DNA of 64,000 nucleotides from Archegozetes longisetosus (lineage: Eukaryota; Arthropoda; Arachnida; Sarcoptiformes; Trhypochthoniidae). A program made the position numbers and the translations under genes. The notes beneath the pieces are model-generated. The model did not search any database and was not told the origin of the DNA. It saw only the letters and a program-made list of their open reading frames with translations. The DNA lies in the NCBI GenBank assembly GCA_018873245.2, contig JAEMBT020000001.1, positions 9,768,220-9,832,219 on the forward strand, in the 5' to 3' direction. This document shows positions 46,018 through 57,990 of this stretch, one piece after another. Position 1 is the stretch's first letter. Every line of letters begins with the position of its first letter.

Positions 46018-46307
46018 CGAAAATACCTTAAATTAAGAAAATTATGTATTTAATGTCGTTTTAATAGCACTGGTATAATAAAATCGTGTCTTAAGTAAAC
46101 AAAAATCAGATTACTCCAAATGAAAAATTCATTACAACTCTTAGGAATTCGATGCATTTATTCAGCCAGAACTGAAAAAGTTTGAGATAGCATTTACGAT
46201 TGAGAGAATGTGTGGGACTAACAATTCAACTGATGATAAAGTTACCGAAAACAAGCATGTTTCATGATTCTTGAATTCGATTCTATTATTTCTGCTATTA
46301 CTAATTT

Positions 46308-47613
46308 AGCAGAAATAATAGAATCGAATTCAAGAATCATGAAACATGCTTGTTTTCGGTAACTTTATCATCAGTTGAATTGTTAGTCCCACACATTCTC
46401 TCAATCGTAAATGCTATCTCAAACTTTTTCAGTTCTGGCTGAATAAATGCATCGAATTCCTAAGAGTTGTAATGAATTTTTCATTTGGAGTAATCTGATT
46501 TTTGTTTACTTAAGACACGATTTTATTATACCAGTGCTATTAAAACGACATTAAATACATAATTTTCTTAATTTAAGGTATTTTCGTTAATTAATCAATC
46601 CTAAAATATATCCAATTATCAGACTCAAAAAGACACCTCTACTTAAATCCTTTAATTTGATAATTTTATCACTTTCAACGTCAGGATTATATTTTACAAT
46701 AGTTTGTCTATCATGGGATAACTTCAACCGACCGATCATTTCTTGTTGAAATTTGAGTACAGATTGCATATGCAAAAATAGACCATTTTCTATTGCATAC
46801 ATGAGTCTATTGAGAAAACAATTTCAGTAAAAGTTCCATTCTTAGTACAAAACTCAAGCATTAGTAATTTTTACACTGAAACTGTGATTCTTAGACATCA
46901 AATACAATTCATACATTGGAAAATCAGTTTTAAATACTGTGACGTTTAAAGATTACAAAACATTAACATACAGTAGATACCGTTGATTCACAAAATCACT
47001 TAAGTATTACACGTGCCACAAAATTTGTTAATCTTTTGTATGAACCATAACTTTTCTAATATATCATGTTATACAGAGTGCTTCATTTTTATTTTGACAC
47101 ATTAATAACATTAATTAATTCGAAATGTCAAAATAAGAATGAAACACTGTGTATATTCCATGAATTGACTGCTGAATAAAATTATAAATATCACAATTAT
47201 CTTTATGGTTGTACTTAATTTTTTGTTTTGTGTGTTACTGATTGTCGTTTAAAAATGAGTTATTTGTCTATAATCTAGAACTGTATAATGAATTTATTCA
47301 CTAAAAGATACACCAATAATGTATTTAAAATGCTTTTATTCATCAAAAGAATGCTATAAATAATGATTGTAAACTGTATTCCCTTTTATATTACTTAAAT
47401 TTAATTTATAACCAACATACGGTTAGGGTCTGACAGATTCCGTAAATCTTTGCATTCTATCAAGATTTTTTGTTTTGCAGAACTCCTTTGCCGCTTGATT
47501 TCAAATAAGAAACAAAAAATAAATCAATACTTTATTTGTGTTACTTTGAATCGAAAATTGAACTAAATATTGTGAACTTGACTGCATTGAAATACATGTG
47601 GTATACCAGTGAA
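46308..47613 (-). repeat. Right arm of the palindrome
   Basis: Inverse of 44988-46296. Its outer end continues without a break into the 5' region of the IR gene at 48287 (a region shared with 29040 onward), so this arm's outer part is the likely source of the palindrome's ends. Confidence 0.92.
46587..46905 (-). pseudogene. IR receptor last-exon fragment, mirror copy
   Basis: Exact mirror of 45700-46017, with identical translation of the final exon (46802-46587). As in the other arm, the ligand-binding and TM1-TM2 exons are missing. Confidence 0.8.
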
Positions 47614-50130
47614 ATTATATAAGATTAATTTGAAAGTAATACAGATATTGGACTTTGCAATTATTGTAGAATAGTATTTGCACAAATTTGATTATATTTA
47701 CGAATGTTACTGAAATCTGGCTTATCTTGAAGAGATAAATATCTATGAACATCTAAATGTTATGAATGGGTAAAAACATTTAATGTCACACTGAATTTAA
47801 TATAATGAACGTCAATACTTATTCATTCTTTTTGATTCCTGAGAGTACTTCCCATTAAATAAACATATAATCATCATCAATATTTAATTGTTCGTTTAGA
47901 AAAACAATATTGATCATCAAAATATTTTTGCAAAGTTTATATAATTAAGCATATCATTGAGACAACACATGAACTCGTTGTCATGGTCACGTGTTTTCAT
48001 TATAAGAAAGAATTCTATATAAAAATTTATTGAAAGAAGAACTTAATAGATTTTTGTATGAAATGATTGGCATGAAGTATAATTATATTTAAGATGAATA
48101 GAGAATTGTAAAAAGGGATATTTCACATGATGAAAATTATTCAAATACAATAGATCTTCATTAAAAATAAGATTATTCTTATAGATCTCATGTAAAGCGC
48201 TTCCGTGCTGAAAATCTTATACGAAAGATAAACAATTTAGAAAAACACTTTTCGTAATATTTTTAAATGAAAGCCTTTGAGATATAATGATGATTACAAC
48301 AGTTAATGCAATTTATGAATTTTTCTCTAAAAATTATCGAAATCGATTTTTTCCAGCCAATGTGTTTATAGAATGCTCAAGAAATGCATCAATCGATGGT
48401 AACTTAACAATATTAAATATGGATCAATTCAATCCTGTTAAAAATCAGGTTCAAAATATTTTTATTTTTTGTGAAATTTAACGGCTATAGTTAGATATAC
48501 TAATTTATTAATGAATTCAGTTTAGATTTTTCAGTTTCTATCTATCAATTATTGAATATTTGATGTGTTCCTTGAGATTAAGAATTAAATTTAAGCTGAT
48601 AAATAATTCAGACAATGATGATTATTCTTATATTTATCGGGTAAATATTCATAAAAATTTTCTCTTATAACTAGAATATTAGACATTTTTATTTATATAA
48701 ATAATTAAAAATCAATATTTTAATATCATGTGGAAAGCCTGGAAAATAAATCAAATGAAACTCATTTCGATATCCCTCAGGAAAATTCTTTGATTTTTCA
48801 CTATGATATTATCAATGAAGAGAATATAATAAATGCAAATCAAATAATTGCGAGCCAAGGATATCTCGTAGAAATCATGACAACTGTGAAATTGGTTGAA
48901 GACAAGTCTTATTTTTCATTCATACGTTTATTCGAAAATTGGGTAAGAAACTTATCAGATATTTCATTATGGAAAACCTCAATTCTATTGAGTTCAATAG
49001 TTAGGATGAACTCAAAGTTCTAGTTTTATAATCATATATCTATTTTTAATTTTCGAATTAATTATTTTATATTAATTAAAACTTTTATCAATTAGGTTTG
49101 GTTTTTATTGATTGTTAGCTTATTTTCAATAGCTATATTACTGAAGTATCTAAGTTCTCATGAAAGAAGTATTATAACATCAATCGTTAATACTTTCTGT
49201 CAAATTATATCTCAACCATCAAATAGATTCTACAGTCTAAAATGTATGAAATTTGGATCAAACACAAACTTGAAAACTTTCATGTTCACAGCTCTACTAT
49301 ATATCTGGTTGATATCGAGCTTGATATTATCGAAATGTTATTCGAGTGTTTTACTCAATGCATATTTCAAGCCTAAAATTGCTCCAATTGTTGACACTTT
49401 AGAAGATATTAAGAATAATAAAGATCTGAACGTTTATGGAAATGACTCAATTCAAATACTTAAAAAAATAAAACCAAAAGAATTCAAAATACTTTATGAG
49501 AAATTCAACAATTACAATACTCATAAACAGAAACAATTTCGAATTAATGCTTCAAATAGAGATATATTAGAAGAGATTTTGATTGATACGGTTCAAGGCA
49601 AAACTATTATGTTTGCCCATACGTTTATTATCAAAAGAATTCTTTTACATTATCCAGAATTTAGACTCCATGTGATTAAAGATAAGTATGCACCAAATTT
49701 TTTGGTGTTTTCGATGTCTAAGAATCACAGTTTGAGTGGAAAAATTACTAATGCGTGAGTTTTGTACTAAGTATGAAACTTTTACTGAAATTTTTTTCTG
49801 AATAGACTCATGTATGCAATAGAAAATGGTCTATTTTTCCACATGCAATCTGTACTCGAATTTCAACAAGAAATGATCGGTCTGGTGAGGTTATCACATG
49901 ATAGGCAAACTTTGGTAAAATATAATCCTGATGTTGAAAGTGATAACATTATCAAATTAAAGGATTTAAGTAGAGGTATCTTTTTGAGTCTGATGATTGG
50001 ATATGTTTTAGGATTGATTATATTGATTAACGAAAAGGCATTGATTAAACAGCGATTGGAAGTCACATGACTTTATAATAAAAAGTAATAACCTCAATAT
50101 GCTTTATGTATGAAGAATTAATAAATTGAT
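47493..50130 (+). repeat. Duplicated block, copy 2 (partner 29040-31690)
   Basis: The intact side of the IR duplication. Homology begins at CCGCTT near 47491 and fades after the stop codon, near 50130. Confidence 0.8.
48287..50070 (+). CDS. Ionotropic-receptor (IR) type ligand-gated channel, intact
   Basis: Variant ionotropic glutamate receptor, a plasma-membrane cation channel often used in arthropod chemosensation. Five exons with consistent phases: 48287-48448, 48521-48640, 48781-48942, 49096-49754 and 49806-50070, 455 residues. S1 lobe in exons 1-3 (SIIEYLMCSLRLRIKFKL); TM1 about residues 150-168; pore and TM2 about 209-230 (FMFTALLYIWLISSLILSK) followed by CYSSVLLNAYF, where classic receptors have SYTANLAAFLT; S2 lobe starting IAPIVDTLEDI; TM3 about 425-445 (GIFLSLMIGYVLGLI). 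There is no amino-terminal domain and no signal peptide at this ATG, so a 5' exon may be missing. The ligand-binding Arg and Asp/Glu of glutamate receptors are not recognisable. Its pseudogene twin is at 29863-31597. Confidence 0.8.
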
Positions 50131-52234
50131 TCTATTTCGTATTGCTGTCATTATACCGAATTATAGTTTCGTAATTTTTCTCTCTATTTAAATTTGTATT
50201 TTAGAAAATTATTTTAACTTTTTTTTATTTAATAATATAACAGAATTAGATTTGAATTAAATAACTCTAGTACTCTTGTGATGATCTTTAAATTTGTATT
50301 TTTATAATAATGTGATCATTTACTTAAATATAGATATTTCTAGAAACTACTCATAAGAAAGTATTTCTTAAGATACAGGCATAAATTAGACCAGTGGCTC
50401 TCAAACCCCATTTTACGATCCACTAGTAGATTATGAAATGAGAAAACTAAACATTAGTTTTCCTGAAAATTACATGGTTGGTACAAATTTGCCTTGACAT
50501 GATAGCTTTGATAACTACATGATGAATACAGTTATTTCAGTTCAATACGATTAGTCGGTAATCAAAATTGTCTCTCAAATGAAATAAAAGTTTATCCTAG
50601 AGTTCTAGTTAATTGAAAATCTTGATCACTTTTTATGGACAATAATTTTGAAGTGACTGATCTCCATTTCTTATCCTAAAAATCATATGTTACTTGATGT
50701 AGTTTGTAATAATTGGTTCTGTAGAATTCTATTTTATTTTCGTTTAAATTAATCCATTAAAATTTAATTAAAACTTTCTCATAATCTAGAATTTCATAAC
50801 ATTTTCTACTAACTGACAGTTAGCCGCAGTAGTTATGACCTCTAAACAAATATTTTCATTTACATCCAATTATTTTTCAATAATACAAACTCTTATACAG
50901 TAAATCTCGCCTTTGAGAAACTTTATCGATTATCAAATTTTTGACTTTATTTAACAACCTAAAATAGTAGTAATTATAACATTCCAATTACTGATTATTA
51001 TATTGTTTATGATGTGCTGATTTAGGGATTGGTTTGAGTGCTGGAGATAATACTATTTATTCATTTAGAAACTGAGAATTAAAAGCAATGTAACCTTACC
51101 TGCAGAACACATCTGATCAGTTCAGTGTATATGTAATTGAATGGATTAATTGGGCTTAAAATTGGTGGATCTTAACTATTAAAGTCATTGAAAAATTCTA
51201 CCAATATCATCACTTTTCATTTTAGCAATTTAGAGTATTTGGAATATTAATAGCTAAACTAAAATTGTCCCACATTTTATATCTTTGGCATTTTTCTTAG
51301 ATAACTCTAACGACAGTTACAAAATATGTTAACACTATCTAATTTTTAAAAAACACTTATTAAAGAGTTGATAGGTCTTACATGTATTCTTTTTACCAAA
51401 TTATCAGTATTGATGAGCATTTGTCTGAAATCCTAAGCTACAAGCTCGAACTTCTATAGGCACAACACATAATTCTTGATCTATGAGCTACGCTTTCTAA
51501 CTTATATTAAAAGTTCGAAACAATCAGAAGTGTTTTTTTTTTATAAAAGTGTCTATTTCATACTACAATAAAATGTTCGCGCAAATAATACACGCACTTT
51601 GATTATATATTATGAAGAATGAATTCAAATACATTAAACTTTATCTGAGCAAAGTTTTGATAAATTATGGTTTATTTTAATGTTTCCTAAGCGTATTATT
51701 CGAGACTTTGATACGATAAAGTGCGTAGAAGTGCGGCGGTCGTGGTAAGCATCAATCGAAATGCTCCAACACGCTTAATGGGAAAGATGGAGGTTTCTGA
51801 TTAGTTCTTACCGCGAAGATCGTCGTTTTGAGGTTTTCATCTCAATCATTTTTACTATAGATAAGTTTATTCTGTAAAGCCTGAAATTTTTGTATCGTTT
51901 TTCTGAACAATGTAAAATGTTTGGTGAAATCGCAATTCTTACGAGTCATGCAAATCACTCCACGAGTCACATCGCCCGAAATAAAATTGATTTTTAAATA
52001 ATTTTTCATTGGAACAATATGGACGTTACATGAGTATTTAGTATTGAATGAGTAAAAATCAAATTTAAAATAAATGTTCTATAAAATTATAAATAATTGA
52101 ACCATTAGATGAGTTACGAGAATATAATTGCCCCTATGTTTCCTTTCGATCCATCGATAGTATGCTGTCATCTAAATGTTAAAAGGTTTTATTAAGTTGT
52201 ATTAAGCACATTAAATTATGTTGGTATTTTTACC
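50131..52234. other. Non-coding; possible hAT end and degenerate MITE piece
   Basis: CAGTGGCTCTCAAACC at about 50391 resembles a hAT left end, without a convincing right end. Near 51430 a stretch (AAGCTACAAGCTCGAACTTC) resembles the inverse of the AGCT-rich MITE terminus. No exon was recognised. Confidence 0.3.
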
Positions 52235-52440
52235 TCAATTGTTATCTTCACTTGAAAGTGTTATAACCTCTATCGAGCCATTTGGATAATCCTGAGTGAA
52301 AGGAGGATTAGTCGCCTGATCCTCAACAGTACGTACAGTCTTCTTCAAAATCCCAACTAATGGTACACCGCTATCAGCTGTGGTATGCATCTGAGAAGTG
52401 GATGTACCAGAGGTTAATTCATCCACTAAATTGTGTGGCT
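52235..52440 (-). CDS. Possible 3'-terminal coding exon of an unknown gene
   Basis: A minus-strand frame of about 65 residues, less AT-rich than its surroundings, with a Ser/Thr-rich start (TSGTSTSQMHTTADSG), hydrophobic VPLVGILKK and an acidic end (LSSEDNN, stop). An AG acceptor-like site sits just upstream near 52450. No family recognised, and no partner exons found. Confidence 0.2.
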
Positions 52441-52537
52441 TAAGCTTAGTTTCCCATTAATTCTTTATTTAATCCATTATTTAGCAAATTTATAAAAAAT
52501 TTTAAAATAATTTTCTATTTTAGTCAATAAAATTTCC

Positions 52538-52771
52538 ATTCAATAAACTTATTTTACGCTATTACTTTGTGCTATTTTCAATGTTGTTAAAAGATATCTA
52601 TATATCTTACACTTTCTAACGATTAATAGGATTAAAGGACTTAATCCTCATAAACTCTAAAAGTATAATCTTTTAATCCTATTAATCGTGAGAAAATGTA
52701 AAATATATAAATTTTTTTAACAACTTCGAAAATGGCACAAATTAATAGTGAAAAATAAGTTTATTGAATAA
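52538..52771. repeat. Foldback element of about 230 bp
   Basis: Arms of about 105 bp: CAATAAACTTATTTT...CGATTAATAGGATTAAA on the left and the inverse on the right, separated by about 25 bp. Non-coding, MITE-like. The target duplication is not clear. Confidence 0.65.
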
Positions 52772-53733
52772 ATTTGCCTCGTTGATAGTATGTCTCGACG
52801 CATAGAATTGTGTGTTGAAGCCGAAGGTGATCACGTTAAATATTAATTACGACTAAAATGAATTAATAAGTAACACCTTACTTGTAAGTAAATTTTCAAA
52901 TAAATAGCTTATTTTATCTTATTAGAACGAGTATTGACTTTCGGCAACTTTTTTTTTGTTTGGAGCTGTATTGTTGTAAATGTCTAAATTGAGCTAAAAG
53001 TTTCAAAGACATCAGATTATGCGCTCGTTCTGAATGGTTATAGTATCGAATGATATAGACTTTGTTTTTTTGAAGCCGTTAGGATGAAAATTTTCAATCG
53101 ACTGCAATATTTAATTATAAATTTATTCTGTACTTTTTTTATCTTATTTTCACTTTGATAATTTTCTAACTTTGTACTTACAATTTATCTTAATCTTCTG
53201 AGGTTAATCATTTATTGCGTAAAACATTAACAATTTTTTTGCTTTGTGGTTACTAAAGCACAACTTTGATGAAACATAGATCATGGTTCGAATTAAGAAA
53301 TTCAAACATTTTTAAGAAGCCGCTACTGTTTATATTTTCTAATCTGATGGCGCGGCACACGTGTGAAAATAAATCTTGTTATCCATCAACATATGAACTT
53401 TGTATTCATTTGAAAGTTAAGTTTTGTCTAACATTTGCAGTTTATTGCTAAGTATGCATATCTTCAAAGCATATCTCACTTCAAGGTTCAATAAATTTAA
53501 TATTTCGTTTAATAACACACAAATGCGTAGTTAAAAAATTAAAGTTTTTATTAAATTATGTAATATTGAATTGATTTTCTCATTATGGTTGAACTAAATT
53601 CTTACTAGTTTTGGTAAATTAAAGCTTTAGTACATTAAAATTGCATATAAAATGTATTAACATACAGTATATCTGGTCACAAAGTTTAGTAATCTTTGGT
53701 TTTCAAATAGATACCCAGGATTTCTATAGCTAT
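52772..53733. other. Intergenic AT-rich stretch
   Basis: No supported feature seen. The frame at 53266-53451 has no family signature. Confidence 0.45.
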
Positions 53734-55101
53734 CTAAACTGTTCCGATTGTATTTCTTAAAATGAATTTAGTCTTGCTGAAAAATATTTCTTCGATCAAA
53801 CGGCTATTCTCTTCAATATAGCTATCTGTTTCTTCTACCAATTGATCCAACTTTTGATCATCAGTTTCATTTAAATCCACAAATTGACTGATTGTAGGAC
53901 TGAGTCTATAATACTTAATATTTCCAGCACTACAAAATGCTTTCGCCTGATCTACAACATAGCCATCAGTTCGAGTTAACTGGATGTAATATTGAAAAAA
54001 ATGTTGAGGTTTTTATCAAAGAATTTTTGGTTAGACTTTACTTCATTACTGAGCATAAGAATGAGTCTCTCTAATTCTCCGCTTTTCCATTTCCAAAACG
54101 CATCAATAGCACTGGTCGGAAGATCTGGTAATTCAGTCTCAACTATAGGCATAATTCCAGTCCCGAGAGATAAACACAAATTCAAATTGTTTTTAACCGA
54201 GTTCCCCTAAAAATAAAATGTGTTATAATGCTTAAAAATACTGAATTTGTTACCAACATTGTTATGATTAACAATAAATGCTAAAGCAGCTAGAGTTGGA
54301 TTATTAGCAGTTAGTCCTCCATCAAAAAGTGGTCCGTTTTCTTGAATTGTGAATCTCTCGAAAAATCCGGGTGCGGCAGATGTAGCACGGGCCACCTTCC
54401 ACACCAATTCATCTTTGGTCGACTCATCAAAGTTTGTGTAATGTATTAGTTCTAATGGATCTTGTTTTCCACGAGTTACTGTTATTATAACTCTAAGATC
54501 ATGCGAATTCTTGTTAGTATCAGTTGCATTTCAATAATAGTATAAAAAATATTGTCGAACATCGTAGAAATATACAAAAAAATTACCTGTTATTGTTTTT
54601 TATTTATAAATATTACAAAGAAGGTTAACTATTATATTTATAAAGCATTCTAGTCCTTAGTATTCATATTTCTGCAAAGGGTGAGAAAAGATTATATTTT
54701 TTTAACTTACTTAACATTTTTAATATCGGACATCTTCGTATTCTCTCCAAAACACTTTTTCAGAACATTTTCCATGTTTTGTGTATTATCCTTAATAGCA
54801 CTGCCATAAGTCTCAAAATTTCTCATACCTTTTGTGCACTGAACTACTTCTCTATAAGCCTTAGCTTTAAAAACTTCATTCTTGAGAGTTTTATACAAAT
54901 CTATACATTCAGACGCCGTGTGATCGAGACCTAAATACAATGCAATTAAACCTCCAGTACTCGTACCAGCGATCCACTCAAATGACTCCTTGATTCTTCT
55001 TTCAGTTTTATTTTCGATGTATTCCAAAATTCTGGACTCGATAATACCCCGAACCCTCCTCCATCCAAACTCAGAAGTTTACCTGAAGGATAGTTGCCCA
55101 T
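53734..55101 (-). CDS. Patatin-like phospholipase (iPLA2 type), two one-base frame breaks
   Basis: Serine lipase that cleaves acyl chains from lipids with a Ser-Asp dyad. Three exons: 55101-54711, 54492 to about 54256, and 54206-53734; about 366 residues once joined. ATG at 55101 gives [16 protein letters not shown]. Landmarks: oxyanion loop DGGG plus RGII (about 13-22), nucleophile [30 protein letters not shown], catalytic Asp in [13 protein letters not shown], and LSLGTG. The frame breaks within the oxyanion loop at a C3 run (55054-55056; one more base restores DGGGVRG) and near the C-terminus at an A7 run (53995-54001). Both are single-base homopolymer changes, and the rest is well preserved, so a sequence error is as likely as a pseudogene. 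No signal peptide. No related neighbours. Confidence 0.78.
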
Positions 55102-55879
55102 TACGAAAGTTTTCTGATTTCTATTATGAAATAAATTGTTTTTATAAACCTTTAGCTAAAACAATATGGCATACATTTTATGTGATTCAATCTAAATATA
55201 ACTTTATCTCTAGTTTATGAGACTTTTTTATCAGGTTTATATGACTTCTATATGACTTATTACTCCTGATAATAGTTGTGTTACATTTTTGTACACTTCT
55301 ACTTGTACACTAGGAAATGCTTGGTGAATAGAAGACTTTTTACTCATTTATTTATAATTAATAGAACTAATTTAGGGATTATTTAAAATATTTTATTTAG
55401 AGTTTTGGTAAAGTTGACTTTATGTAAGTTATGTTATACATATTAAATGTCATATTTATGCAGAATTTTTATAGTAAGACATCATTTGGTCAAGAGGTTC
55501 TATTCAATTGATGAAGTTTTGATTGCATTTCAAACAAATTCAGACAACTTGTCAGGTCAAAAATATTCATTAAAAGTTAGTTATTTCTAGTACTGATTTA
55601 AACAAATCCTCAAAAGATATAATTCTTATATAAATAATAAGTGAATTATCAGTGTTTGGTTACTGTAACTACATTATTAATATATTCGTTAAATATCTCC
55701 TTTACGACTCAATTAGTACAGAAATTCTCAAAATAGTGATACTTTGAACTATTAATATAAAAAGTCAATGCTTCTTATATGTATATATTTAAGTTTTCGC
55801 AACAATTTTTTATTTATCAAAGTTCATTCTTAGTTTAAACGCTTAGATAGGTCTTAATACTTGGCATGACCTCCATTAC
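55102..55879. other. Intergenic AT-rich stretch
   Basis: No supported feature seen. Confidence 0.45.
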
Positions 55880-56400
55880 AATAATTTGTTGTAGTCTATT
55901 AGAAATAGAGTTTATCACATTTTAACAAGTATAAGTCTTTTGCATCTCAAGCCATGGCTTGGCTCAGATCTTCGGCAGAATTTGTTACAGTTTTAATACA
56001 GCGCTCATCAAATGCAGTGCTAATAGGGCTCCGGACGAGTGTGTGAACATCAGAGACTATTTGAAAAGTGCTCTCGTCTACAGACATGACTCTATGCTAT
56101 TGTTCAAAATCTACATGACTTTTAGAGAATTGTAGTACACGAGCTCGATGTCATCACTTAGGAATTCTTTTTCCTCTCAACGCACGTGAAATATTTATTC
56201 TCCAACAGTCGACGACTTGTTGTTGCTCTACTTAGATAACGGCAAATATTCCTTAATGTCATTTAATTTACGGAAAATGTCTTCGATAGCAGCGACTGAT
56301 ACAGAGAGTTACAAAAGTTTCAGGGTTTTTGTCGCAAGATTTGAATTTCTTAACAATTTTCAACCAGGTTTTTTCATGTTTGAAGTGCTGTCCATTTGAC
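55880..56400 (-). pseudogene. Tc1-like transposase remnant
   Basis: The minus strand, with several stops, keeps RVLQFSKSHVDFEQ near 56140, the first catalytic block RVMSVDESTFQIVSD near 56095, and LVRSPIST near 56045. Upstream (56390-56250) it has a weak HTH-like region. The 3' half and ends are not recognised. Confidence 0.55.
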
Positions 56401-56469
56401 TTAATAACCAAATCCCATCTCTTACGGGGCCATTAAGTGGCTTTTCGAGATCATCTTTGACATAAATCT

Positions 56470-56640
56470 TAGAGGCGCATCACATGCATTATGAAGAGCA
56501 TTTTAATTTTCAAAACGATGTTCTCTTAATTGCTGTTTTAAATTCAGGAATACATAGAAGTTACTGGGAGCTACGTCGGGACTATAAGGTGGGTGAGGTA
56601 AAATTTCGATGTTTTATTTTCATTAACTTTAATAAAATTT
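56470..56640 (-). pseudogene. mariner transposase C-terminal remnant
   Basis: The minus strand shows HPPYSPDVAPSNFYVFLNLK near 56600, the third catalytic block of a mariner (Asp in the last position changed to Asn), then HRF and stops. Confidence 0.55.
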
Positions 56641-57245
56641 TTAATGACACATCTCTGTTCGATATTTGTTTGTAAAGTTATTTTTGTGACGTTCTGACCG
56701 ATAGTGACTTAAATAAACATTCATAATCTATTAATGATGACTCCTAATTGAATGAAATTTGTGTACCTAATGAGTAATATACTGTATAATATAATTATTA
56801 AATTTCGTAAAACCAAGTACAGTATAACCTTAATTGCAACTAAAATTTCGAAACTTTAGTACCGCTCTATATGTTTAGGGAAGAGCATAAGCTAGCTGTG
56901 AGCTGAGCTGCCCTTTGATCTGCGCTGCACTTCAAGCTCAGGCTGTGATGAAGAAGCGCAGCTCAAGCTCAAGCTCAAGCTGTCGAGCTTCAAGTTCAGC
57001 TCATTTAAAGCCGATTTATTTAATAAAGCAAAAACAGTATTAACTGTAAGGTAGTTGTGATTATTGAACTGCTTCTCATATATTAGCGAAATAGGTATTA
57101 AATTAGATCTATCGAATTGAATGATGAGATGCATTCCTAAATTGTGAATCATTGTTTTCAAATTAAATTTCACTTTAAACTGAAATTTAATGAAACGGCT
57201 ATTTATTTGAAGAGAGAATTAATGTTGTTTTAGGCCTTAAAAGTA

Positions 57246-57990
57246 TAAGGTGACCCATTTAATTACCCGATTTTAAAATGAGCTGAACTTTTTTATTATT
57301 TGAGATAATCTGATAAACTATACATCAATACGTAGATAAACAATGAAAATTTTCGATGACGTCATTGAATTGAATTCGAACGTCGCATTCGATATTAAAT
57401 CTGTCTTTAATTTAGTACTGAAAATGGTTTATACAAATGAAGAACGACTTTTTATTGCTATTAGTTTTGAAAATTTTGGATCACCAGTTGTTTGGCCAAT
57501 TTTTTTCATGTATTGGATGAGAAAGGCTTCGAGAATATAACAGACTTGTGGTTCATTCACGATAATGCGCGTCCGCACGTAACAAATAAAGTGCAAAATG
57601 TTCTATGTCAGCGTTTTGGCAATAAGTTTATTGGTGTCAGCGGATCACATCCCTGGCCTGCAAGATCCCCAGATCTTAATAGTTGTGACTTTTTTTGTGG
57701 GGATATTTAAAAGAGAAAGTTTACGCCCACAGAATCTCAAATGTTGAAGAACTCAAAAGTGCGATTATTAGTGAAGTCAACAATATTGATAGCAATGAAG
57801 AGCTATTCAAAAGCGTTTATGTTTCGTTTAAGTCCCGAATGGAAGATTGTATTGAGCAAAAGGGGAATTATTTGAATTATTAAAATTTTTCATTGTTTAT
57901 CTACGTATTGATGTATAGTTTGTCAGATTATCTCAAATAATAAAAAAGTTCAGCTCATTTTAAAATCGGGTAATTAAATGGGTCACCCTA
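57246..57990 (+). mobile_element. Mariner-type element with ~110-bp terminal repeats, internally deleted
   Basis: Long inverted termini (GGTGACCCATTTAATTACCC and about 90 further bases) with TA at both edges. The empty site at about 43172 in MITE copy 1 confirms the borders. Only about 500 bp of interior remain. Confidence 0.85.
57343..57883 (+). pseudogene. DD41D-type mariner transposase fragment
   Basis: A hydrophilic start not recognised as an HTH, then the second and third catalytic blocks: FIHDNARPHVTNKVQ and HPWPARSPDLNSCDFF. The spacing from the HDN Asp to the last Asp is 41 residues, as in the rosa-like DD41D group. A frame change near 57705 leads into GYLKEKVYAHRISNVEELK and a C-terminal RMEDCIEQKGNY. 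The N-terminal DNA-binding part and first catalytic block are missing. Confidence 0.75.

Larger units (their letters stand above)
44988..46296 (+). repeat. Left arm of a 1.3-kb near-perfect palindrome
   Basis: Mirror of 46308-47613 around an 11-bp spacer (46297-46307). Every stretch compared was identical except homopolymer lengths: A7 here versus six on the other arm at about 45366-45373 and 45130-45136. Contains a truncated IR last exon and a short hairpin element. Confidence 0.92.

Noticed and set aside
50391-51050. Complete hAT element starting CAGTGGCTCTCAAACC
   Set aside because: A weak right end (GGTTTGAGTGCTG near 51032) lacks a matching 8-bp duplication.
51700-51830. Possible degenerate tRNA-derived SINE (GGTCGTGGTAAGCATC)
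   Set aside because: No convincing box B, tail or target duplication.
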